NCBI GenBank assembly: GCA_946479805.1
Contig: CAMLHP010000018.1
Span: forward strand, 1 to 24,768
Source: an uncultured Gemmatimonadota bacterium
Lineage (GTDB): Bacteria; Gemmatimonadota; Gemmatimonadetes; Gemmatimonadales; GWC2-71-9
DNA length: 24,768 nucleotides
Direction of reading: 5' to 3'
The number at the start of each line of letters is the position of its first letter. Position 1 is the first letter of the stretch. Below the pieces are notes generated by a model, which saw only the letters and a list, made by a program, of their open reading frames with translations, was not told the origin of the DNA and ran no database searches. Made by a program: the position numbers and the translations under genes. Shown piece by piece: positions 6,939 through 16,007 of this stretch.

Positions 6939-9560
6939 TTACGGCGCCAGCCAGTACGTCGCCTTGACGGCCAGGAAGTTGCTTCCCGGCGCGCTGAAGC
7001 TGTCAAACAGCGACCCGACGCTCGCCTCCCTGCCCGACAGCACGTTGCCGCTCCGGTCCTGCTGCCACACGAGGAACAGCGTGCTCCCCGGCAGCCACTC
7101 CCACCGCATGACCAGGTTGCTCCGGAACGAGAGCACGTTGAAGTCGGGATTCGGCAGCGTGAACGACTGCCCATCCGCCGTGACAGCGTAGCCATCGTCG
7201 GTTGGAGCGATGGTGGTGCCATCCTCGCCGTACTCCCTCAGTTCCCGGCTCCGCGCCGCAGCCAGCTCGCCGAACCGGTGGAATTGGCCGCTGGCAGTGA
7301 ACGGCTCGGCATACAGCTCCAGCGTGAGGTCAGGTGTGAAGGCGTACTCGAGCCGCATCTGCGCCGAGAGGGTCGTGCGGTCGGCGAACGCAAAGACGTA
7401 ACGGGTGCCGAAGGTCTCGGCCGTCCCGTTTGGGCGCGTGGTGACGAACTGGCGTGACACCCGCTCCCGCTGGAACGTCGGAGTGACGCTCACCCGCCAG
7501 CGGGGGGCGGGCCGCGCCGCCACATTGCCCCTCAGGGACACTCGCCTTCCGCCCGCCTCGTCAAACTGGAAATTGACCGAGCCGAACCAGTTGATCGGAT
7601 TCCCTTCGTTGCCCGACAGCTCCACGTCGAAGCCCTGGAGATAGCTGGTTCCCATCAGCGGGCCGCCCCTGGTCAGGTCATCGCTGGTGGCGCGCGGTTC
7701 CACGTATGTCCCCAGGAACAGCCGCATGAAGTTGCGGAAGGTGAAGTTGTTGGCCAGCGAAGCGTACTGGTTGGTCATCACCCCGCCGAAGTTCCAGCCC
7801 CGCGTCAGGTACAGGTTATGGGAGCGTCGCTGGAACGGCCCTCGCGGTTCGGTCTCGCGCCACGTGATCTCGGCGTAGCTGCTGACGTCGTTGGCGCTGC
7901 CCAGCCGGCCGGCGTCGTTGATGTCGAACAGCGGTGACTCCGCGCTGGCCCCGACCTCGCCGACCCAGTGTCGCCCGGCATTCTTCTCTGCGCTGGCGCC
8001 GGCCGCCCAGCCCATCATGGACGTGCGGGTGGGATCGTAGGTGAACTCGGTGGCGTCAGGCCGCTGCATGAAGTGCGCTGGATGACGCTGCAGCAGGTCC
8101 ATGGCAGCCGCGTCACCCGACACGTGGCTGAAGCCCGCGAAGGCCTCGAAGTCGTACCGGTTCTGCGCCGTGCGAAGGCTGATGTCGGCGCCACCCGCGA
8201 AGGCAGTGCGGGGAAGCAGCGAAGCCAGCGGCGTTCCCGAAGCCATGTCCCGGTGCACGGCGGTGAAAGAGGCGCCCACAGTGGATGCATTGGCCCCAAA
8301 CTCCTGCTGCAGCCGGCCCACGCCGTAGCCGGTGACCGGCTCCACCTCCACCGAACCGCGCTCCCCCGATCCAGTGTCGAAGGTGCGCGCGTGTTCCCGA
8401 CCGGTCACTGCGGTCAATGCCCCCACGCTCAGCCCGCTGCCCAGCCGGCCCGTAACCTTGGCCGCTCCCAGGATCGTCGTGTTGAGCGGCTGGTCCACGA
8501 AGTCGGCATCTCCGCTTCCCCTCGGCGACCGCCCGATCCTGCGCGAATAGAAATAGTTCTGCCCCCCGCCACTCAGAAGGTCGCTGCCCTCGGTGAAGAA
8601 CGGTCGCCGCTCGTCGAAGAAGGTCTCGAACCCGCTGAGGTTGACCTCGGCCGGGTCTGCCTCGACCTGGCCAAAATCAGGATTGACCGTCGCATCCAGC
8701 GTCAGGTTGGTGCCCAGCCCCAGCTTGAGGTCTGCACCGGCACGAGCTCCATACCTGCTGCCGTCATCGAACGGGTTCCCCGGGACAGCGTCTGCATACG
8801 TGGCGTTCGCCGCCACATAAGGCATGACCTCCAGCCGGCTCGACGGCCGGATTCCCTCTATGCCCTTCAGCAGCCCGAAACGCGAGGACCACCCCGACTC
8901 ACGCGCGGGAATCACCACCCAGTACACATCCTCGTCCGCTGCCGGCATCCAGCGGTTGATCTGCACCCCCCACTCCTGGACCGGCCGGTCGGTGAAGCGC
9001 AGCTGGGAGAACGGGATCCGCATCTCGGCATACCAGCCGGTGGAATCGTGTGTAACCCGGCCCTCCCACACCGGGTTCCAGGCGAGCTCCCGGTCGCCCT
9101 CGGCGTCGCTTGGATGGAAGAAGTCTCCCCGCACCCCGCCGCTCGATAGCGAAAAGGTGTAAGCCGTCCGACGATCATGGTACGTGTCCAGGGCTACCAG
9201 GATGTGCTCCGCATTGGAGAACTGGTCACGGCGGGTCACAACGGTGGGCACCTCGTGCGGGCTGGCGCTGGCCATCCTCGCCGCCACGTACAGCGCGTCC
9301 GCGTCATACAGGAAGGCCGCCGATGTACCCGCTGACGGCGTGCCGCCCTCCACGGGTACCTTCTGCAGGAAGTCGGTCCGCCATTCGGCCGACTGCCATG
9401 CGGATTCGTCCAGCTTGCCGTCGATGATGGGCGGAACTTCGCCAGCGACTGCCGTGGCCACGAACACCTTGCCCAGGGCCTCGTCGCCCGACTGTGCCAC
9501 GACCCTCGGCACCGCCGCCAACATCAGGATTGCACTCATGGTCAGGCAATCACGGATCAC
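6939..9560 (-). CDS. DUF5916 outer-membrane protein with CBM9-like N-terminal domain
   Basis: 873 residues. The GTG at 9558-9560 is preferred because GGAGGT lies 5 nt upstream (9566-9571) and the protein then begins with a signal peptide cut near RVVAQS. The frame stays open to 9647, but that part runs through a terminator hairpin. Residues ~45-220 resemble a carbohydrate-binding module 9/DOMON-like domain (PPIIDGKLDESAWQSAEW, AAFLYDADALYVAARM, WYAEMRIPFSQLRF). The remainder is the DUF5916 region (VNPDFGQVEADPAEVNLSGF, ETFFDERRPFFTEGSDLL), then long amphipathic strands to a final KATYWLAP, as in an outer-membrane barrel. The family's substrate is not established. It converges on the usher gene with only 8 nt between stops and no visible terminator there. 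Confidence 0.88.
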   Translation of the reverse strand: MIRDCLTMSAILMLAAVPRVVAQSGDEALGKVFVATAVAGEVPPIIDGKLDESAWQSAEWRTDFLQKVPVEGGTPSAGTSAAFLYDADALYVAARMASASPHEVPTVVTRRDQFSNAEHILVALDTYHDRRTAYTFSLSSGGVRGDFFHPSDAEGDRELAWNPVWEGRVTHDSTGWYAEMRIPFSQLRFTDRPVQEWGVQINRWMPAADEDVYWVVIPARESGWSSRFGLLKGIEGIRPSSRLEVMPYVAANATYADAVPGNPFDDGSRYGARAGADLKLGLGTNLTLDATVNPDFGQVEADPAEVNLSGFETFFDERRPFFTEGSDLLSGGGQNYFYSRRIGRSPRGSGDADFVDQPLNTTILGAAKVTGRLGSGLSVGALTAVTGREHARTFDTGSGERGSVEVEPVTGYGVGRLQQEFGANASTVGASFTAVHRDMASGTPLASLLPRTAFAGGADISLRTAQNRYDFEAFAGFSHVSGDAAAMDLLQRHPAHFMQRPDATEFTYDPTRTSMMGWAAGASAEKNAGRHWVGEVGASAESPLFDINDAGRLGSANDVSSYAEITWRETEPRGPFQRRSHNLYLTRGWNFGGVMTNQYASLANNFTFRNFMRLFLGTYVEPRATSDDLTRGGPLMGTSYLQGFDVELSGNEGNPINWFGSVNFQFDEAGGRRVSLRGNVAARPAPRWRVSVTPTFQRERVSRQFVTTRPNGTAETFGTRYVFAFADRTTLSAQMRLEYAFTPDLTLELYAEPFTASGQFHRFGELAAARSRELREYGEDGTTIAPTDDGYAVTADGQSFTLPNPDFNVLSFRSNLVMRWEWLPGSTLFLVWQQDRSGNVLSGREASVGSLFDSFSAPGSNFLAVKATYWLAP

Positions 9561-9594
9561 GCAGGACCTCCGGCGTCGGGCGCCGCAGTCAGGT

Positions 9595-9636
9595 AAAAGA
9601 AGGAGTGCTTGCAGTGTTTGACACCGCAAGCACTCC
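9595..9636 (-). terminator. Intrinsic terminator of the sigma/DUF4097 operon
   Basis: On the - strand GGAGTGCTTGC pairs perfectly with GCAAGCACTCC (9602-9612 and 9626-9636). An inner GTGT/ACAC stem extends it past one mismatch, leaving a 3-nt loop. TTCTTTT follows at 9595-9601. It lies downstream of the second DUF4097 stop (9768) and the octamer array, and 35 nt before the DUF5916 GTG. It should end the sigma operon and may insulate or attenuate the DUF5916 gene. Confidence 0.85.
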
Positions 9637-9669
9637 CGACGTTGCATTCCGGAAACCAGTTTCAGCCAT

Positions 9670-9773
9670 CCTTACCGCCTTACCGCCTTACCGCCTTACC
9701 GCCTTACCGCCTTTCCGCCTTTCCGCCTTACCGCATTTCCGCCTTACCGCCTTACCGCCCTACCGCCCTACCG
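9670..9773 (+). repeat. Octamer tandem array, CCTTACCG x13
   Basis: Thirteen consecutive 8-bp units. Eight are exact CCTTACCG; the others are CCTTTCCG (two), CATTTCCG (one) and CCCTACCG (two). The unit is not a multiple of 3. The last unit overlaps the TAG (9768-9770) of the DUF4097 gene. The same unit recurs at 12869-12900 and, inverted, at 19821-19860. Confidence 0.95.
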
Positions 9774-10535
9774 CCTCTTCAGGCTGACGCTGCCATTGAC
9801 GCTCGACATGGTGAGCTGCGGGCCGCCGGAACCGATTGTGCCCCGCATGTTGCGTGGGCCGAACTTTCCGGTCACCGTCAGGGGAAAGTCGGTCTCGATG
9901 TCCCCATTCACTGTGGAGGCGCGCACATCGGCGTTGGCATTGGCCGGCAGGGTAACAGTGACAGTTCCGTTCACTGAACTGAACTCCACCGGGCCGGTCC
10001 AGTCTGAGCGCCCCAGCGTTGCCTCGACGTTGCCATTGACCGACGACGCCTCGGCGACTCCCCGGGTCGACACTTCCACGTTGCCGTTGACAGTGGCCAC
10101 CTCGGCGTCGGCCACCAGCCCGGTCGCGGTGACGTCGCCGTTCACCATCTTGCCCTCGAACCTGATATTCGCCGGCACCTGAACAACGAAGTGCACCGAG
10201 ACGTTGTTGACGTCGTCGTTGTCCCGTCCCCGACGGTTGCTGCCGCCGTCGCAGCCTTCGCTGTCGCGCTGGCTGGGATAGACGGTGCAGATCACGACCC
10301 GGTCACTTCTCTCGTCCGCCCGGACCTCCACCAGTTCCGGCCGCCCACCCCTGCCGGCGCGCTTCTGGGCGGTGACCTCGATGGCGTTGCCCGATGCCGG
10401 CGTGGCCGAGATCGAGCCGTTCACGCCCCGGATCTCAATGGTCCTGCCTGCCGCCAGCGTTCCCGACCAGCGGAAATCCTGTCCCTGAGCTGCTCCCTGG
10501 GTCACGGCCAGCAGGGCGAGTGTAATCACGATCAT
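9768..10535 (-). CDS. DUF4097-family secreted protein, second in operon
   Basis: 255 residues from an ATG preceded by GGAG on the - strand. A signal peptide is cut near QGAAQGQ. After an N-terminal region with a Cys pair (ICTVYP and EGCDGG), a beta-solenoid-like repeat appears. The phrases VNGSI, VNGDVTATG, VNGNVEVS, VNGNVEA, VNGTVTV, VNGDIET and VNGSVSL recur every ~18-20 residues. This is the DUF4097 'putative adhesin' pattern. It is the last gene of a sigma, anti-sigma, DUF4097, DUF4097 run, 18 nt after its neighbour. The final two Arg codons and the stop are formed at the edge of the octamer array. The function is not established; a cell-surface or periplasmic stress role is inferred from the sigma/anti-sigma context. 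Confidence 0.85.
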   Translation of the reverse strand: MIVITLALLAVTQGAAQGQDFRWSGTLAAGRTIEIRGVNGSISATPASGNAIEVTAQKRAGRGGRPELVEVRADERSDRVVICTVYPSQRDSEGCDGGSNRRGRDNDDVNNVSVHFVVQVPANIRFEGKMVNGDVTATGLVADAEVATVNGNVEVSTRGVAEASSVNGNVEATLGRSDWTGPVEFSSVNGTVTVTLPANANADVRASTVNGDIETDFPLTVTGKFGPRNMRGTIGSGGPQLTMSSVNGSVSLKRR

Positions 10536-10553
10536 GGGTGCGCTCCTTGCGGG

Positions 10554-11426
10554 TTAGTTGTCGGTGCCTTGCCGGGTGACTGACTCGGGCAATGTCAGGT
10601 GGATCGTGCCCTGGAACGACTCCAGCTTTACGGTTGCGCTGCCGCCGCCGATGCTGAAGCTGAACCTCCTGTCGCTCCTGGACGTGACCTGGATCGGCAG
10701 GTCCGATTCGAAGTCGCCCTGGAAGGTCGAGACGCTTACCGATGCGCTGGCCCCCGACTGGACGCCGAGCAGGATGTCTCCGTTGTGGGTGCTCATTTCA
10801 TACTGGCCGCTCGAGATCAGCGGGCCGCCGAAGCCGAGATCGCCATTCACGCTGCTGAGCGATACCGCATCCGACCGGCTGTCCAGCACGTTCACGTCGC
10901 CGTTCACGGACTCTGCTGCCACCCGACCCCGGGCCGACATGATCAGCACGTCGTCATTGACAGAGGTGGCCGAGATGTTGCCCTCGGTGTCGCGAACTTC
11001 GACCGAGCCCTCCACCGCCGAGGCTGTGATGTTCCCACGGGCACCGCGGACCAGCACGTCACCTTCCACTGTCTCCACCGATACCGGCCCGGAAGCGCCA
11101 TCCACCGTGATGTCCCCATTGACCGAGTTGGCGGCGAGCGCCATTCCCGCGGGCATGCGCACCACCAGGTCGGTGTCATCGTTTCCACCAGGCCAGCCGA
11201 CCGCGCCATTCACCACTATCACATTGCCAGAGCGGGACAACCGTACGCTGCGAGACCTGCCGCCCCCGTTCGACTGGACTTCGACCTCGCTGCGGTCCCA
11301 CGTCCGCACGGTGATGTCGCCCTCGTGCGTGGCGATCCGCAGCCGGTCGCCCGCGCGAACCGCGATCGTGGTGTCTGGGGCCTGGGCGGTTACCGCGATG
11401 GCCGCCAGCAAGAGTGAGGCAAGCAC
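10554..11426 (-). CDS. DUF4097-family secreted protein, first in operon
   Basis: 290 residues from a GTG at 11424-11426, with AAAGGA 7 nt upstream. A short signal peptide (MLASLLLAAIAVTAQA) is followed by TTIAVRAGDRLRIATHEGDI. It then shows at least eight solenoid rungs marked by VNGDITVD, VEGDVLVR, VEGSVEVR, VNDDVLIM, VNGDVNVL, VNGDLGFG, HNGDILLG and FQGDFESD. This is DUF4097. Compared with the downstream paralogue it is longer, lacks the Cys pair and has more acidic rungs. It starts 15 nt after the anti-sigma stop. Two divergent DUF4097 proteins in one sigma-linked operon suggest partners rather than simple duplicates, but no activity can be read from the sequence. Confidence 0.86.
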   Translation of the reverse strand: MLASLLLAAIAVTAQAPDTTIAVRAGDRLRIATHEGDITVRTWDRSEVEVQSNGGGRSRSVRLSRSGNVIVVNGAVGWPGGNDDTDLVVRMPAGMALAANSVNGDITVDGASGPVSVETVEGDVLVRGARGNITASAVEGSVEVRDTEGNISATSVNDDVLIMSARGRVAAESVNGDVNVLDSRSDAVSLSSVNGDLGFGGPLISSGQYEMSTHNGDILLGVQSGASASVSVSTFQGDFESDLPIQVTSRSDRRFSFSIGGGSATVKLESFQGTIHLTLPESVTRQGTDN

Positions 11427-11441
11427 GGAGCGTTCCTTTCG

Positions 11442-12119
11442 TCAGCTGCGCGCCTGCACCAGGGTGGCTGCCTGCCGGAGCAGGGTCAGCTTCCGCTGCA
11501 TGGTGCGCGCAAGGTACGAGTTGAGGTATGCGCTGGCCGGGTCATTCCGGAGCGCGGTCTCTGTCTGGGCAATCGCCGAATCGATGAGCGCGAGGTTCCG
11601 CTCCAGGACTGCAACGGTCTTCGGGTCAAGCCGGTCCCGTCCCTCGTCGAGGATCGCTCGAAGGTCGATTTCTGCCCGGCTGTAGGTCTCTTCGGCCCGC
11701 ACCATCGCGGGCAGCACGGTCGGCTCGCCGGCGGGTGCCGACTCGCCAGTGGCTACCTGGACTGGGGTCGCCGCCGGCGCCGTCTGCTGGAGGACACCCC
11801 ACACAAGGGCCCCGCCCGCCAGCAACACCGCCACCGCAGCGGCAGCCATCAACACCCGGATCCGCGGGCGGCGAGTTGGCCTGATGTCCACCACACGTGC
11901 CCGCTCAATCCTGCCGGCGATGCCGGGCCAGAGGTCCGATGCCGGCGCCGACGGCTGGAGCCGGGCAGCTCGCCCTGCCACAGCGCGCAGTTCCATCACC
12001 AGTTCGGTGCACCCGGTGCACTGGGCCAGGTGTGCCTCGCACCCTGCGCGCTCGCCCTGACTGAGCGTACCGTCAACGTATTCCGAGAGCCGGTTCTGCC
12101 ACGCATGTTCCATCGTCAT
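11442..12119 (-). CDS. Zinc-finger anti-sigma factor, single membrane span
   Basis: 225 residues; the ATG at 12117-12119 is 1 nt after the sigma stop, so the pair is translationally coupled. A second ATG two codons later has the better-spaced AGGA. The N-terminus has the anti-sigma zinc-finger signature H30-x3-C34-x2-C37 (EAHLAQCTGC). A membrane segment lies at ~89-110 (LMAAAAVAVLLAGGALVWGVL), preceded by RPTRRPRIR, which suggests a cytoplasmic N-terminus. The ~115-residue outer part is helical (AEIDLRAILDEGRDRLDP ... TMQRKLTLLRQAATLVQ) and probably senses an envelope signal. Such proteins hold the cognate ECF sigma inactive until the signal arrives. Confidence 0.9.
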   Translation of the reverse strand: MTMEHAWQNRLSEYVDGTLSQGERAGCEAHLAQCTGCTELVMELRAVAGRAARLQPSAPASDLWPGIAGRIERARVVDIRPTRRPRIRVLMAAAAVAVLLAGGALVWGVLQQTAPAATPVQVATGESAPAGEPTVLPAMVRAEETYSRAEIDLRAILDEGRDRLDPKTVAVLERNLALIDSAIAQTETALRNDPASAYLNSYLARTMQRKLTLLRQAATLVQARS

Positions 12120-12120
12120 C

Positions 12121-12702
12121 CTACCGGTCGAGGTACTGGCGCAGCGCCATCCGCGCGCGGTGCAACTGAGACTTGGAAGTGCCCGTCACCGTTCCCATCA
12201 TCTCGGCGATTTCCTCGTGGCGATAGCCTTCCACATCGTGCAGCACGAACACCTGCCTGGCTCCCTCGGGCAGCCGCTCGATGGCGGCCTCGAAGTCGAG
12301 CGAGTGCTCCACGGAGCTGGTTTTCCGCGCCGGCATCAGCTCCAGTGGCCGATCGTCCGCAGCATGGCGTTCCCGGTGGATCCCCAGCGCCTTCCGCCGG
12401 CCGAGGAACTCGTTTACCGCCAGGCGGTGGAGCCAGGTGCCGAAGGCCGCCTCGCCCCGGAAACTCCCCAGCTTGCGCCAGGCCCGGACAAACGCGTCCT
12501 GGGTGGCCTCATCCGCCTCATCGCGCGAGAGCATCCGGCAGGCAAGCGAATGAACCCGGCCGACGTGCCTGCGGTAGAGCCGCTCGAACGCGCTGTCGTC
12601 CCCGGCCGCTGCCAGGGCGGCTTCCGTGAAGTCGGAGTCGGGGCGGCCCGGCCCGGCCGTGCTACTCACGGCGCGAACCCCGCGAGAGGGGGTCGTTTGC
12701 AT
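12121..12702 (-). CDS. ECF-type RNA polymerase sigma factor
   Basis: 193 residues from the ATG at 12700-12702. The frame stays open upstream to 12864, but those ~54 codons are only a translation of the 8-bp array and were excluded. No strong ribosome site precedes this ATG. Sigma region 2 spans ~35-105 (DSAFERLYRRHVGRVHSLA, DEADEATQDAFVRAWRKL, FGTWLHRLAVNEFLGRR). Region 4 spans ~130-190 (IERLPEGARQVFVLHDVEGY, HEEIAEMMGTVTGTSKSQLH). It lacks region 1 and 3, as ECF factors do. It probably drives its own operon, whose products include the membrane anti-sigma and two DUF4097 proteins. It is divergent from hutU with ~220 nt of repeat-rich DNA between. Confidence 0.9.
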   Translation of the reverse strand: MQTTPSRGVRAVSSTAGPGRPDSDFTEAALAAAGDDSAFERLYRRHVGRVHSLACRMLSRDEADEATQDAFVRAWRKLGSFRGEAAFGTWLHRLAVNEFLGRRKALGIHRERHAADDRPLELMPARKTSSVEHSLDFEAAIERLPEGARQVFVLHDVEGYRHEEIAEMMGTVTGTSKSQLHRARMALRQYLDR

Positions 12703-12742
12703 GCATGGGCTTGGATACGAGGACCCCCCGGAAAGGTTGCAA

Positions 12743-12830
12743 GGCTGCTCGGCGGCTCGGCTGCTCGGCTGCTCGGCGGCTCGGCGGCTGGACGGCAGGA
12801 CGGCAGGACGGATCGACGGATGGACGGACA
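12743..12830 (+). repeat. Second 8-bp-periodic array upstream of the sigma gene
   Basis: Eleven contiguous octamers in strict phase: six of the GGCTGCTC/GGCGGCTC type (the sixth ends in G), then two GACGGCAG, then GACGGATC, GACGGATG and GACGGACA. It grades from one unit sequence to another without losing the 8-bp period. It lies 40 nt upstream of the sigma start. Its lack of stops creates a false N-terminal extension of the sigma frame. Confidence 0.88.
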
Positions 12831-12868
12831 GAAGCGTAGACGTAAGGGCGCGAGCGGCCGGCATCCCG

Positions 12869-12900
12869 CCTTACCGCCTTACCGCCTTACCGCCTTGCCG
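12869..12900 (+). repeat. Octamer tandem array, CCTTACCG x4
   Basis: Three exact CCTTACCG units and one CCTTGCCG, with decayed flanking units (ATCCCG before, CCCATCGG after). It ends 23 nt before the hutU ATG, just upstream of the TTTAACTT element. Confidence 0.93.
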
Positions 12901-12908
12901 CCCATCGG

Positions 12909-12923
12909 TTTAACTTCGCTTTC
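12909..12923 (+). promoter_or_regulatory. hutU: Probable leaderless promoter of hutU
   Basis: TAACTT at 12911-12916 is followed by exactly 7 nt (CGCTTTC) and the hutU ATG, with no Shine-Dalgarno. A TANNNT -10 box about 7 nt before the ATG is the layout described for leaderless genes in several phyla. The agmatine gene start at 19797 has a near copy (TATCTT, CCCTTTC, ATG) in the same position after the same type of repeat. Confidence 0.5.
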
Positions 12924-14650
<1,727 letters not shown>

Positions 14651-14654
<4 letters not shown>

Positions 14655-15877
14655 TACTGCTCCGAAACATCGGCCTGCTGGTGACCTGCCGCGCTGAGGG
14701 CGGGCAGGGCGACCTGCATGCCATACCCGGTGGCGCGCTGGTGTGGAGTTCCGGCAGGATCCTCTGGGCTGGGCCCGAGGACCAGGTCCCCGCCAACTTC
14801 GGCACGCTGGTCATGGAGGACGCGCGCGGGCGGATGGTTGTGCCTGGGCTGGTTGACTGCCACACCCATCTGGCCTTTGGCGGCTGGCGGGCTGACGAGT
14901 TTGTCCGCCGCTCGACCGGTGAGAGCTACGCGGACATCGCCCGGGGCGGCGGCGGCATCCTGTCCACCGTACGCGCCACCCGAGCTGCCGGCGAGGCGGT
15001 TCTCGCGTCGAAGGCCGGCGAGGCCCTGGCCCGCATGATGGCGCTGGGCATTACCACCGTCGAGGCCAAGAGTGGCTACGGGCTCACCGTGGACGACGAG
15101 CTCATGCTGCTCAGGATATACAAGGACCTCGCGGCGCGCGGGCCGGTGCGCATCGTGCCCACGGTGCTGGGCGCGCACACCGTGCCGCCCGAGTTTGCCG
15201 GCGACAGGGAAGGCTACATGCGGCTCCTCACCGAGGAACTGCTGCCCCGCGTGGCCGCGCTCGAGCTGGCGCGCTACTGCGATGCCTTCGTGGAGCGGGG
15301 GGCGTTCAGCGTGGATGAGGCCCGCCACCTGTTCGCGGCTGCGGCCCGGCTGGGAATGCGCGCCAAGCTCCACGCCGATCAACTGACGTCATCGGGCGGC
15401 GCCGAGCTCGCCGCTGAAGTGGGAGCGGTCTCGGCCGATCACCTGGAGCATGTTTCCGATGCCGGCATCGCGGCCATGGCGAGGGCAGGGGTGGTGGCCG
15501 TCAGCCTGCCGATAGCGTCGCTCTATCTTCGCCAGCCGCCATTGGACGCCAGGAAGCTGCTCGATGCCGGCGTGCCGGTTGCGGTGGCCACCGACTTCAA
15601 CCCGGGGTCTGCGCCCAGCTACCACCTGCCGCTGGCGATGACGCTGGCCTGCACCACCCAGGGCATGGCCCCGGCCGAGGCGCTGAAGGGTGCGACGATC
15701 GTCGCCGCCCGGGCCATCGGCGAAGAAGCAATGATCGGATCGCTGGAGGTGGGAAAGGCGGCGGACTTCGCGGTGATCGATGCTCCCGATGTGGATCACT
15801 GGCTCTACCACTTCCGGCCCAACGCCTGCGTCCGGACCGTGATCGACGGCCGCACCGTCTGGCGGGGTGCGGACTAG
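14651..15877 (+). CDS. hutI: Imidazolonepropionase
   Basis: 408 residues, the normal length. It hydrolyses 4-imidazolone-5-propanoate to N-formimino-glutamate, step 3 of histidine breakdown, and belongs to the metal-dependent amidohydrolases. The metal-binding HxH is at His71/His73 ([11 protein letters not shown]). Further ligands or active-site residues are His241 (KLHADQL), His264 and His267 (DHLEHV) and Asp315 ([10 protein letters not shown]). The stretch [19 protein letters not shown] is characteristic of HutI. The ATG overlaps the hutU stop by 4 nt and has no ribosome site of its own, so expression should depend on hutU translation. It is followed by a large inverted repeat and the convergent ftcD. 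Confidence 0.96.
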
Positions 15878-15883
15878 TTGTTA

Positions 15884-15995
15884 TTCACCACGAAGACGCG
15901 AAGGTCGCGAAGCAGTTCTCCGTGTAACTCCGTGACGTCCGTGCCTCCGTGGTTGCTTTTGCTTTTCTTCGCGTCCTTCGCGTCTTCGTGGTGAA
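15884..15995. repeat. Long inverted repeat between hutI and ftcD
   Basis: The arms at 15884-15912 and 15967-15995 are 29 nt each and complementary with one mismatch (core CACCACGAAGACGCGAAGG). Between them are four TCCGTG-containing copies (15918-15952). It lies 7 nt after the hutI stop and 13 nt before the ftcD stop, so it could terminate both transcripts, although no T-run follows either arm. From memory, related ACGAAG/CGCGAAG repeats are common between genes of environmental bacteria. Frames read across it are not genes. Confidence 0.92.
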
Positions 15996-16007
15996 AAGGG
16001 CGCCAGA

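Noticed and set aside
7968..9149. 393-codon open frame on + across the DUF5916 gene, and a similar 548-codon one at 20484-22127 across the GH57 gene
   Set aside because: Both are antisense to well-supported genes in GC-rich DNA, have no family motifs and show Arg/Pro/Gly-rich low-complexity composition.
9670..9773. CRISPR array
   Set aside because: The units are 8 bp and contiguous, with no spacers and no cas genes in the window.
12703..12864. N-terminal 54-residue extension of the sigma factor
   Set aside because: It is a translation of the 8-bp-periodic array (RRAAEQPSSRAAEQP-like), has no sigma homology, and a family-length protein starts at 12702.
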